From JAKFEW01 sp036675505 (lineage in GTDB: Bacteria > Cyanobacteriota > Sericytochromatia > S15B-MN24 > JAQBPE01), in assembly GCA_036675505.1 (NCBI GenBank), contig JAKFEW010000081.1, positions 1 to 15,302 of the forward strand: 15,302 nucleotides of DNA. The letters run 5' to 3'. The notes under the pieces are model-generated. The model was not told the origin of the DNA. It saw only the letters and a program-made list of their open reading frames with translations, and made no database searches. Each line of letters starts with the position of its first letter. The first letter of the stretch is position 1. A program made the position numbers and the translations under genes. Positions 1-6,591 of the stretch are shown in pieces.

Positions 1-119
1 CGGCTTCTTCAAGTACTTCAACTTCTTCGCCGACAACGCGCGGGCGCTGGCGCACCTGATCGGCTGGAACCTGCCGCTGCCGGTCTTGCAGGTGTTGTTG
101 CCGATCGGGCTGAGCTTCC
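1..119. repeat. Left copy of 119-bp terminal direct repeat
   Basis: The first 119 bases are identical, base for base by eye, to the last 119 bases of the window (15184-15302). The repeat lies inside the coding sequence of an MBOAT acyltransferase, and both copies are in the same reading frame. It is most simply the overlap of a circularised contig, or the shared segment of two MBOAT copies. It has no features of a phage terminal repeat or transposon end. Confidence 0.97.
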
Positions 120-1207
120 ACGTCTTCCAGAGCCTGAGCTACACGATCGAGGTGTACAGGGGCAACCAGGCGCCGGAGCGGCACCTGGGCATCTACGCGC
201 TCTACGTCATGTTCTGGCCCCAGCTCGTCGCGGGCCCGATCGAGCGGCCCCAGAACCTGCTCCCCCAGTTCCACGCCGAACACCGGTTCAGCGCCGAAGA
301 CGCGCAGGCCGGGATGCGCCGGATGCTGTGGGGCTTCTTCAAGAAAATCGTCGTGGCGGATACCGCGGCCGGCCTCGTCGCGCCCGTCTTCGCCCGGCCG
401 GGCGACCACGCCGGCGTTACCATCGCTGCCGCCGCCTGCTTCTTCGCCATCCAGATCTACTGCGACTTCTCCGGCTACTCCGACATCGCCCTGGGCGCCG
501 CGAAGGCGATGGGGTTCCGGCTGATGGAGAACTTCAAGCAGCCTTACTTCGCGCGCAGCATCCAGGAGTTCTGGACGCGCTGGCACATCAGCCTCTCGAC
601 CTGGTTCCGCGACTACGTGTACATCCCGCTCGGCGGCAACCGCGTGAGCAAGGCGCGCTGGAGCCTCAACTTGCTGATCGTCTTCGTGGTCAGCGGGCTC
701 TGGCACGGCGCCAACTGGACGTACATCGTGTGGGGCGGGTTGCACGGCGGGTACCTCATGGCCGGCATCTGGACCGAAGGGCTGCGGCAGCGGCTCTACG
801 CGCTCACGGGCCTGACCCGGGCCCCGCGCCTGCTGGCTGCGCTCCAGGGCGCCGCGGTCTTCGGCCTGGTCACCTTCGCCTGGATCTTCTTCCGCGCGCC
901 GAGCCTCGCCGACGCCTGGACGATGGTGTCGCGCCTGCCGGTGGGGCTGGGCGCGCAGCTCACCAGCCCGGCGCGCTTCGGCGAGGCGCTGCGCGGGCTG
1001 GGCGGCGACGTGACCTATCTGGTAATCGCGGTGCTCGCGACGCTCGTCGTGGCGGTCGGCGACGCCGCGCTGCGCCGGCCGGATTTCACCGCGCGCTGGA
1101 GCGCGCAGCCGCGCTGGGTACGCTGGGGCTGTTACGAGGCCGGCATCTTCGCGATCCTCCTTTTGGGCGTATATGACAACCAGGCCTTCATCTACTTCCA
1201 GTTCTGA
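2..1207 (+). CDS. MBOAT-family O-acyltransferase (AlgI/DltB-like), 3' part
   Basis: This is a polytopic inner-membrane acyltransferase of the MBOAT family, which passes acyl (usually acetyl) groups across the membrane to an extracytoplasmic partner that modifies a polysaccharide. The frame is open from the first base, so the gene is cut by the window edge; its 5' end is at 14924-15302. The fragment opens with the family-typical GFFKYFNFF. It then shows QLVAGPIERP, the QEFWTRWHISLSTWFRDYVY block, YIPLGGNR, and GLWHGANWTYIVWGGLHG. In that last motif the histidine codon at 704-706 is the invariant MBOAT histidine, residue 322 of the rebuilt 488-residue protein. That length is normal for AlgI-type proteins. 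The last 35 bases overlap the SGNH-like gene downstream, a coupled acyltransferase/partner pair. The family is secure; the substrate is unknown. Confidence 0.95.
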   Translation, partial: GFFKYFNFFADNARALAHLIGWNLPLPVLQVLLPIGLSFHVFQSLSYTIEVYRGNQAPERHLGIYALYVMFWPQLVAGPIERPQNLLPQFHAEHRFSAEDAQAGMRRMLWGFFKKIVVADTAAGLVAPVFARPGDHAGVTIAAAACFFAIQIYCDFSGYSDIALGAAKAMGFRLMENFKQPYFARSIQEFWTRWHISLSTWFRDYVYIPLGGNRVSKARWSLNLLIVFVVSGLWHGANWTYIVWGGLHGGYLMAGIWTEGLRQRLYALTGLTRAPRLLAALQGAAVFGLVTFAWIFFRAPSLADAWTMVSRLPVGLGAQLTSPARFGEALRGLGGDVTYLVIAVLATLVVAVGDAALRRPDFTARWSAQPRWVRWGCYEAGIFAILLLGVYDNQAFIYFQF

Positions 1208-2195
1208 GCCGGACCAGGCGCGCCGATTCCTGCGCGACGCCTGCGCGTTCGCCGTGGTGACGCTCGCGCTCCTGCTCACAGCGAACGCCGGCGCCGATCG
1301 CCTGATCGACACCGACCTCGAGCGGAAGTACGCGGCCATCTTCGGCGAAGGCCCCCTGCCGCAGGGCGTGGTATTGGGCAGCTCCAAGGCGCTCTACGCG
1401 GTCAGGCCGAAGGACCTCGAGCCGCTCGGCGACTACTACAACTTCGCGGTCGCGGGGGCGGACCCGGCCTACCTGGCGTGGTGGTGGTCGCTGTACCGGG
1501 CCCACCACCCGGCGCCCGAGGTCGTGCTGCTGGGCGTGGACTGGGCCCACGTCTCGGTGTACCCGCCGCGCGGCCGGGCGCCCGACAGCGAGTTTTGGCC
1601 GTGGCCGATGTTCGCGGCGGCGCTCCGTGAGCCCGAAGCCAACGTCCGCAAGCTCCTGCTCAACCGGTTCCCGCTCGTGAAAGACCGCCTGGTGCTGCGC
1701 GACGCCCTGTTCGGCAAGCGCCGGCTCGGCTCGTCCGACATGGCGGGCTTCGACCGCGGCTGGGTGCCGATCGACGACCGCAACCCGAACCTCGTGCAGA
1801 AGCCCTGGCGCCGCATCACGGTCATCGACGATCGGGTCCGCGAGCTGGAGGACCTCATCGGGCGCATTCACCGCGACGGCGCGCGGCTCGTGGTGTTCCA
1901 GACGCCGGAGTACCGCCCGCTCTCGCGGTACCACCCGGAGGCGAACAAGGTGATCGCCCGTGTGGCTAGCGGCGTCGGCGCGCCGTTCCTCGACTACAAC
2001 GGCGATCGCGCCTCCGCGCTGAACGAAAACCCCGCCCACTACCGCGATTGGCAGCACATGACCGCAGCCGGCGCCGCGGCTTTCGGGCCGGTGTTCCGGC
2101 GCGACCTCGCGGCAGCGCTCAGCGCACCCAGAAATACCGGAGCGGGGGGCCGTCGTCCGGACACAACGCCGGATCGACGTCCCGCAGCTTGGTGA
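1173..2195 (+). CDS. SGNH-like membrane-anchored partner of MBOAT acyltransferase (copy 1)
   Basis: This 340-residue protein has one N-terminal membrane segment (about residues 22-40) and an extracytoplasmic SGNH-hydrolase-like domain. It shows a block-I-like LGSSKALY (Ser70/Ser71) and a C-terminal catalytic-dyad-like DWQH (Asp292, His295). Such proteins (AlgX/AlgJ, DltD and DUF1574-type families) sit beside MBOAT genes and are thought to complete acyl transfer to the glycan. The ATG lies inside the MBOAT 3' end, suggesting translational coupling. It is a paralog of the gene at 13984-14913; the pair share FVQTPEY/VFQTPEY, an FLDYN/FLNYN strand and DW(Q/N)H. The last 25 or so residues (Arg/Pro/Thr-rich) have no counterpart in the paralog and are read from antisense of the convergent gene, so they look like an acquired tail. 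I infer that the domain is active; the substrate is unknown. Confidence 0.85.
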   Translation: MTTRPSSTSSSEPDQARRFLRDACAFAVVTLALLLTANAGADRLIDTDLERKYAAIFGEGPLPQGVVLGSSKALYAVRPKDLEPLGDYYNFAVAGADPAYLAWWWSLYRAHHPAPEVVLLGVDWAHVSVYPPRGRAPDSEFWPWPMFAAALREPEANVRKLLLNRFPLVKDRLVLRDALFGKRRLGSSDMAGFDRGWVPIDDRNPNLVQKPWRRITVIDDRVRELEDLIGRIHRDGARLVVFQTPEYRPLSRYHPEANKVIARVASGVGAPFLDYNGDRASALNENPAHYRDWQHMTAAGAAAFGPVFRRDLAAALSAPRNTGAGGRRPDTTPDRRPAAW

Positions 2196-3603
2196 ACGTC
2201 GTTTTCCGCTTGATGTGGGAGACGAGCACGTTCTGGCTGCCGTACATGAAGCCGTCGTCGAGCCAGCGCAGGTGCGCGCGCAGCGACGCGTCCGCCGGGT
2301 GTTCGGCGAGGATCCGTTTCTTGACGCAGCGGTAGCGCACGACGCGGTGATCGGCCGCCGTCCCGAAGGTCTGCTCGAAGCCCAGCGCCGTGGAGCCCTG
2401 GCGCGGGTGAACCATGTTCAGCGTGTTCGCCAGGGTGCCGTCGTCGATCACGACGGCGCCCGGGTCGTCGCGCAACGCGGCGAGCAGCGCGGGCGTGGGC
2501 TTGTAGCGCTGGTGGTCGATCTGCGCGACCCGGAACGAGACGTAGGCCGTGCGCCCTAGCAGGAGCGCGCCGGCCAGCATGACCGCGGTCGCCCAGCGTG
2601 GCCGCTCGACCAGCGCGAGGGTGATGATCAACGCGATGGCGAAGACGCCGAAGTAGTGCTCGAAGTTGTTCGGCTGCGGGATGTGGCCCGAGATCAGCTG
2701 CTGGTTCGAGGCCACCCAGGGCGCGAGCGCGAGCGCGAGCGCGAAGAAGCGCCAGCGCGCGTCGAGCGCGGGGCGCAGCGCGAGGAACGCCGCCAGCGCG
2801 ACGAGCCCCGTGAAGGAGACGAGCGGCAGGTGCGAATCGATCATGACCGCGCGCATGCGATCGCCGACCGCCACGTTGTAGTACGCCCAGGCGCCGATCC
2901 CGATCGCCAGGTAGCCCGCGATCAACGGCCCGGCGGTCGCCAGCCGCGCGAACGGCCAGTACGCCTTGAGCAACAGCGCGATCGCCACGAAGCCGGCGGG
3001 CAGGCCCACGAACGGATACATGAACGGCACCAGCAGGAGCACCGGCCAGGCCGAACCGACCCACAACGCCGCGAGCGAGCCGGCCGCGGCCAACGTCAAC
3101 GAGAATTGGGGCTCGGGCGAGCGCACCAGCGGCGACACGAACATCTCGGGGACGTTGAACCAGTAAACCAGGTCCGATGCGTTGGTACGGTCGTGGATCC
3201 AGGCGACGACCGGGTTCGCCGTGCCGAACAGGGCCGGCAGGCAGACCATCGCGAGCGCCGCCAGGCCCGCGCGGGGCGGCGCGACGCCCGCCCGCACGAA
3301 CGCCGCGCGCGCGAGCAACGCGAAGGCCCCGAGGGCGACGGCGTCGAAGAGGGCGTTGATCCAGCCGCCCGAAAGCCCGAGCTCGTGGCCCAGCGTGACG
3401 AGATACTGTCCGGGCCTGGCGATGCCCTGCGTGGCCTTCGAGAAGTCGTATTGGAGGTAGGTCGACTCGTCGTAGGCGTTCACGAAGTATACGTAGCCAC
3501 CGGTATCGAGCGCCTGGTAGAGCGGAAACGCCAGCGCAGACGCGACGAGCGCCGCGAGCGCCAGCGGGAAGGCCCACGTGCCCGCCCGTTCGCCGCTCAC
3601 CAC
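2119..3603 (-). CDS. Multi-spanning membrane protein, probable GT-C-type glycosyltransferase
   Basis: This 494-residue polytopic membrane protein has roughly ten hydrophobic segments through about residue 350 and a soluble C-terminal part. After the first membrane helix there is an acidic loop motif, NAYDESTYLQYD (Asp45-Glu46), in the place and style of the catalytic acidic loop of GT-C enzymes such as ArnT/PMT. Those enzymes use lipid-phosphate sugars in the periplasm. Another recognisable segment is ISGHIPQPNNFEHYFG. Two GTG codons sit in tandem at the start; the second overlaps the upstream stop as GTGA, so it is translationally coupled to the SMR-type flippase gene. That coupling supports a role in using a flipped undecaprenyl-linked sugar. 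Its 3' end overlaps the convergent SGNH-like gene by 77 bp. GT-C is inferred from topology, the acidic loop and context; an unclassified membrane protein remains possible. Confidence 0.7.
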   Translation of the reverse strand: MVSGERAGTWAFPLALAALVASALAFPLYQALDTGGYVYFVNAYDESTYLQYDFSKATQGIARPGQYLVTLGHELGLSGGWINALFDAVALGAFALLARAAFVRAGVAPPRAGLAALAMVCLPALFGTANPVVAWIHDRTNASDLVYWFNVPEMFVSPLVRSPEPQFSLTLAAAGSLAALWVGSAWPVLLLVPFMYPFVGLPAGFVAIALLLKAYWPFARLATAGPLIAGYLAIGIGAWAYYNVAVGDRMRAVMIDSHLPLVSFTGLVALAAFLALRPALDARWRFFALALALAPWVASNQQLISGHIPQPNNFEHYFGVFAIALIITLALVERPRWATAVMLAGALLLGRTAYVSFRVAQIDHQRYKPTPALLAALRDDPGAVVIDDGTLANTLNMVHPRQGSTALGFEQTFGTAADHRVVRYRCVKKRILAEHPADASLRAHLRWLDDGFMYGSQNVLVSHIKRKTTFTKLRDVDPALCPDDGPPLRYFWVR

Positions 3604-3962
3604 TTCTGGACCCCGACCGCCAGCCCGATCACGATCAGCGTCATGCCGAGGACCTTGGGCAGCGTGATCGCCTCATGGAACATCACGGCGCTGAGGAACA
3701 TCACCCCGACGAACGAGAGGCTCATGAAGGGGTACGCGACGCTCAGCGGGAACTTGCTCAGCGCCGCCTGCCAGCACAGGGCCGCCGCGAAAGCGGCCAC
3801 GTAGACGCTGAAGACCCAGGGCTGGAGCATCATCCCGAGCAAGAAGGCGATCTTCTCGAGGCCGCCGGGCGGCAGCTCGCCCACCTGACTCATCTGCCAT
3901 TTCATGACGACCTGGCCGTAGATGGTGAAGGCGATGGTCAAGATGACGTAGAAGTATCCCAC
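3597..3962 (-). CDS. SMR/EamA-type small membrane protein, ArnE/ArnF-like flippase subunit
   Basis: This 121-residue protein has four membrane helices (about residues 3-22, 38-63, 72-94 and 103-119), the size and layout of the small multidrug resistance/DMT fold. The third-helix motif FPLSVAYPFMSLSFVGV is very like the PLSVAYPxLSLxxV signature of ArnE/ArnF, the paired subunits that flip undecaprenyl-phosphate-aminoarabinose. Lys21 and the HEAI segment at about 96-99 also fit the family. The start is GTG with a GGGAG sequence a few bases upstream. It lies 23 bp after the WbqC gene and overlaps the GT-C-like gene, so the three read as one operon. I infer a role in moving a lipid-phosphate sugar across the inner membrane rather than drug export. 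A second subunit is not seen here, so it may act as a homodimer. Confidence 0.83.
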   Translation of the reverse strand: MGYFYVILTIAFTIYGQVVMKWQMSQVGELPPGGLEKIAFLLGMMLQPWVFSVYVAAFAAALCWQAALSKFPLSVAYPFMSLSFVGVMFLSAVMFHEAITLPKVLGMTLIVIGLAVGVQKW

Positions 3963-3985
3963 GGCGGCTCCCGTCCCGTTTCGGC

Positions 3986-4756
3986 TCAGGCTGGCGTGCG
4001 TGCGCTCGCCTCGGGCATCACCGGCGCCTCGGCGGCCGGCACGACGCGCGTCACGTGGGACGCGTCGCGCCAGCCCCAGATATAGGCCGGGGCCTGATCC
4101 CCCACGTGCATGAGCAGGTCGATGATCGAGACGCCGTGCTCGAAGGCGCCATGGAACTGCGGATAGACCGGGTAGCCGCTGTAGTCCTTGTAGAGCAGCT
4201 CCACGCCCGCCGCCTCGAAGCCTGCCGGCTCGATGTAAGCGCGTGCTGCCGGACCGGAAATATAACGCGTCGCCTCGAGCTTGCCGAGCATATCGAGCAG
4301 CCGCGCCTGTTGGCGGCCGCTCGCGTCGAGCGTCGTGGCGTCGACGAACTCGGTGCGCAGGCCGAGGAACTCCCTGGCGATCGTCGTGATCAGGTGCTGG
4401 TTGAGCGCCGACAACGAAGTCCAGCGCCGCTCCAGGTAGGCCTCGCGCAGGAAGGCCTCGTAGCGTGCGAAGTGGGGCGCCTTCCCATAGTAATGGGCGA
4501 TCGTCTTCCAGTGCTGCGACGCCCAGTGGTCGCCCGCGAGCGCCACGTCGCAGACGCGTGCATCACGGGCTGGCGCGTCTACCGGCACCGTCATCCAAAA
4601 GGTCCCCTGCTCGCCTTTCAGCTTGTTGCGGTTGCGCCAGTCGCGCGCCGTGTACTGGGCGTCGTCGTAAAAGACGAACACGTCGCTGTCCGCGATGATG
4701 TCGAAGTAGCCCTTCCAGGGGACGTAGCTCGATTGGATGATGGCGACGGTCGTCAC
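3986..4756 (-). CDS. WbqC-family protein
   Basis: This 256-residue cytosolic protein belongs to the WbqC-like family, found in O-antigen and other surface-glycan clusters. Its exact reaction is not established to my knowledge. The family signature is plain at the N-terminus: AIIQSSYVPWKGYFDII, then FVFYDDAQYTARDWRNRNK. Downstream are SALNQHLI, ATRYISGPAARAY and the C-terminal SIIDLLMHVG. I chose the GTG at 4756-4754 because a GGGAGG ribosome-binding site stands six bases upstream. The earlier in-frame ATGs would overlap a TATAAT -10 box at 4808-4803, so they would be poorly placed or not transcribed. It heads an operon with the flippase and GT-C-like genes. Given its neighbours it probably acts on an amino- or acylamino-sugar intermediate, but that is inference. 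Confidence 0.88.
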   Translation of the reverse strand: MTTVAIIQSSYVPWKGYFDIIADSDVFVFYDDAQYTARDWRNRNKLKGEQGTFWMTVPVDAPARDARVCDVALAGDHWASQHWKTIAHYYGKAPHFARYEAFLREAYLERRWTSLSALNQHLITTIAREFLGLRTEFVDATTLDASGRQQARLLDMLGKLEATRYISGPAARAYIEPAGFEAAGVELLYKDYSGYPVYPQFHGAFEHGVSIIDLLMHVGDQAPAYIWGWRDASHVTRVVPAAEAPVMPEASARTPA

Positions 4757-4802
4757 CTGGGTGCCTCCCGCCGGTCGCGGTCGCGTTTCGAGGGTCGCCG
4801 GC

Positions 4803-4808
4803 ATTATA
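4803..4808 (-). promoter_or_regulatory. -10 box TATAAT upstream of the WbqC operon
   Basis: A perfect TATAAT on the minus strand lies in GC-rich intergenic DNA, 46 bases before the chosen GTG start of the WbqC gene. Transcription would begin near 4796 and give a leader of about 40 bases that includes the GGGAGG site. I do not see a convincing -35 at 16-18 bp spacing. Confidence 0.55.
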
Positions 4809-4835
4809 CCCACGCCGCAGTCCCGCGGCCCCGCA

Positions 4836-5693
4836 TCAGCCCTGGCCTGCGCGGTACAGGCGCTCGGCGGCCGGCCGGTAATACTCGTCGAGACTCGTCA
4901 CGACCCGGGTGTAATAGCCGAGCAGCTGTTGGGTCCGCGGCCGCTGGGCCGTCACGACAACTTCCCCCAGCGCCCGCACGTAATCGATCTGTTGCTTGAT
5001 GTAGGACCGCGTGAACTGGAGGTTGATCGCGAGCCGATCGGCGCCGGAGACGTTCAGGCCGGCGGCGTGGATCAACGTGGAATCGAAGACGATCAGCGAC
5101 CCCGCGGGGCAAGCGACGGGCACCTGGAAACGTGCAAGGTAGGCCGCGCTCGGCACCTCGTCACGCTGGTGCGTCCCCGGCACGACCCGCGTGGCACCGT
5201 TCTCGGCCGAAAAGGGGTCGAGCGTGAGGAATATGTTGATCGACGCCACGTAACCGTTCAACACGCGCGGGAAGTCTCGGTGGAACCGCGTCTGGAACAC
5301 GTCCATTTCGGCGCCGGCCGGGATCGGCGGCAGGATGAAGCCGTTCTGGAGGTGCATGATCGCGGTCTCTGTGACCGTGGCGTCCACGATCGCGAGCACC
5401 TCCGGCAGCTCGAGCAACCCGAAGAAGAACGGGTCGTGCTTGAGCATCAGGCGCAGCACGCCTCGCTCCCCCGCCCGATCGAGGCGCTCCTGGCCGACCT
5501 CCTCGACGTTGCGGGCCTGGACCGCGTACATCCGGGCGCGCAGCTCGGCGATCAGCGCGGGGTCGAGCGCGTTCTCGACCACCACGCAGCCCACATATCG
5601 CACGGCCTCGAGCGCCAGGGGCAGCCAATCGGCATCACGTCTGCAATCGACCCGGCAGACTCCGTCCGTCATCCCGCGTTCGCTCGCCACCAT
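4836..5693 (-). CDS. PhyH-family Fe(II)/2-oxoglutarate-dependent dioxygenase
   Basis: This 285-residue protein has the phytanoyl-CoA dioxygenase (PhyH) fold signature. It shows FHRDFPRV with the metal ligands His138 and Asp140, a distal histidine His209 in STLIHAAGLN, and an arginine eleven residues later (Arg220 in ADRLAINL) fitting the 2-oxoglutarate salt bridge. The segment NGATRVVPGTHQ is also typical of the family. The enzyme would hydroxylate a small molecule or a sugar or lipid moiety in the cytosol. The ATG at 5693 follows GGAGGT at short spacing; a GTG one codon on and an ATG at 5672 are alternatives. The frame stays open far upstream over the divergent methyltransferase, but that extension is only high-GC read-through. 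It is transcribed divergently from the methyltransferase and is separated from the WbqC gene by its own gap and promoter. The family is secure; the substrate is unknown. Confidence 0.88.
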   Translation of the reverse strand: MVASERGMTDGVCRVDCRRDADWLPLALEAVRYVGCVVVENALDPALIAELRARMYAVQARNVEEVGQERLDRAGERGVLRLMLKHDPFFFGLLELPEVLAIVDATVTETAIMHLQNGFILPPIPAGAEMDVFQTRFHRDFPRVLNGYVASINIFLTLDPFSAENGATRVVPGTHQRDEVPSAAYLARFQVPVACPAGSLIVFDSTLIHAAGLNVSGADRLAINLQFTRSYIKQQIDYVRALGEVVVTAQRPRTQQLLGYYTRVVTSLDEYYRPAAERLYRAGQG

Positions 5694-5714
5694 CGTACCT
5701 CCGCGCCGTCGCGC

Positions 5715-5730
5715 CCATGTACTATCATGG
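5715..5730. promoter_or_regulatory. Palindromic divergent promoter region between dioxygenase and methyltransferase
   Basis: The 81-bp gap between the two divergent genes holds CCATG-TACTAT-CATGG, two perfect 5-bp inverted arms around a -10-like TACTAT. On the plus strand TACTAT would drive the methyltransferase gene with a leader of about 43 bases. On the minus strand the same element reads GATAGT/TAGTAC and could serve the dioxygenase gene. The symmetry could also be a regulator site. No clear -35 is visible on either strand. Confidence 0.4.
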
Positions 5731-5774
5731 TCGACGCGCGCTGCCCAGCCCGAGCGCCGTGGGAGAGCCACACC

Positions 5775-6554
5775 ATGCCACCGGTCCACCCGCCCGGCAC
5801 GATCCTCCAGCACCTGTACCTCAAGGAGCGGCTCGCCGCCCGCCCGCCCGGGACCTTCGTCGAGGTGGGCACCGGCAGCGGGCACCTGGCACGGCTCTTG
5901 CTGGACGCCGGCTGGCGCGGCACCGGCTGGGACCTCAGCGGCGAGGCGCTCGTGCGCGCGCGTTTGGCGCTCGCGCCGGCGATCGAGGCCGGGCGATTGA
6001 CGCTGCGCGAGGGCAACTGGCTGGACGCCCCGGGCACCGGTGATGTGGACCTGGTGGTGTCGTGCATGGTCATCGAACACCTGTCGGACGACGACGAGCG
6101 CCGCTACTTCGCGCGGTGCCGCGAGGCGCTCGCGCCAGGGGGCGTGGCGGCGCTGTTCGTGCCGGCCTCGATGCGGCACTGGGGCGTCGAAGACGACCTC
6201 GCGGGCCACCTGCGGCGGTATACCGCGGAGACGCTGACCACACGCGTCGCGTCCCATGGGTGGCGCGTGACCCACCTAGCCGGACTGACCTGGCCAGTCT
6301 CGAATGTGTTGTTACCCATCTCGAATGCGCTGGTGGCGCGCGCCGAGCGTGCGAAGGCCGAACTCGACCTGCAGGCCCGCACCGAGAGCTCCGGTCGCCG
6401 CGACGTGCCGATGAAGACGAGTTTCCCGCCCTTACTCGGCGCGCTGCTGAACGAGACGACCATGTACCCGTTCCACCTGTGGCAGAAGGCGGCGCGGAAC
6501 CACCCAGACGCGCTCGTGCTGTACGCCGAGTGCGCGCCCGTCGACGGGGCCTGA
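5775..6554 (+). CDS. Class I SAM-dependent methyltransferase (1)
   Basis: This 259-residue protein has a Rossmann-type methyltransferase core. Motif I is FVEVGTGSGHLARLL (about residues 28-42), the acidic end of strand 2 is GWDLS (Asp53), and the post-core motif is VVSCMVIEHLSDDDE (about 94-108), followed by REALAPGGVAALFVPA. The C-terminal third (HLWQKAARNHPDALVLYAE) is less conserved and may bind the acceptor. The ATG at 5775 is preceded by GGGAGAG seven bases upstream; an earlier in-frame ATG at 5727 overlaps the probable -10 box and is less likely. The gene lies 37 bp before wecE. In this locus a sugar or sugar-nucleotide methylation is plausible, but the sequence does not fix the acceptor. 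Confidence 0.87.
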   Translation: MPPVHPPGTILQHLYLKERLAARPPGTFVEVGTGSGHLARLLLDAGWRGTGWDLSGEALVRARLALAPAIEAGRLTLREGNWLDAPGTGDVDLVVSCMVIEHLSDDDERRYFARCREALAPGGVAALFVPASMRHWGVEDDLAGHLRRYTAETLTTRVASHGWRVTHLAGLTWPVSNVLLPISNALVARAERAKAELDLQARTESSGRRDVPMKTSFPPLLGALLNETTMYPFHLWQKAARNHPDALVLYAECAPVDGA

Positions 6555-6579
6555 GCGGTGTCGGGCTCGCCACGCGGGG

Positions 6580-6585
6580 TACAAT
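6580..6585 (+). promoter_or_regulatory. -10 box TACAAT placing transcription start on the wecE start codon
   Basis: TACAAT is followed by exactly six bases and then the GTG start of wecE. A -10 box initiates about seven bases downstream, so the transcript would begin at the start codon and be leaderless. This agrees with the absence of any Shine-Dalgarno sequence before the GTG. No good -35 is seen. Confidence 0.5.
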
Positions 6586-6591
6586 TGCCGC

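Noticed and set aside
2719..2745. Short tandem GCGAGC-type repeat
   Set aside because: It encodes an Ala-Leu run in a membrane helix of the GT-C-like protein on the minus strand, so coding and codon bias explain it.
2656..3804. 382-residue plus-strand open frame opposite the GT-C-like and SMR genes
   Set aside because: The translation is almost all Arg, Glu, His and Gln with short repeats, typical of the reverse of a hydrophobic high-GC gene.
4737..5774. Long open plus-strand frame running into the 5775 methyltransferase, and the mirrored minus-strand frame from 6275 into the dioxygenase
   Set aside because: Both extensions lie antisense to convincing genes and are Arg-, Asp-, Gly- and His-rich with no domain. 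High GC keeps several frames open. The ribosome-binding sites and -10 boxes support the shorter starts.
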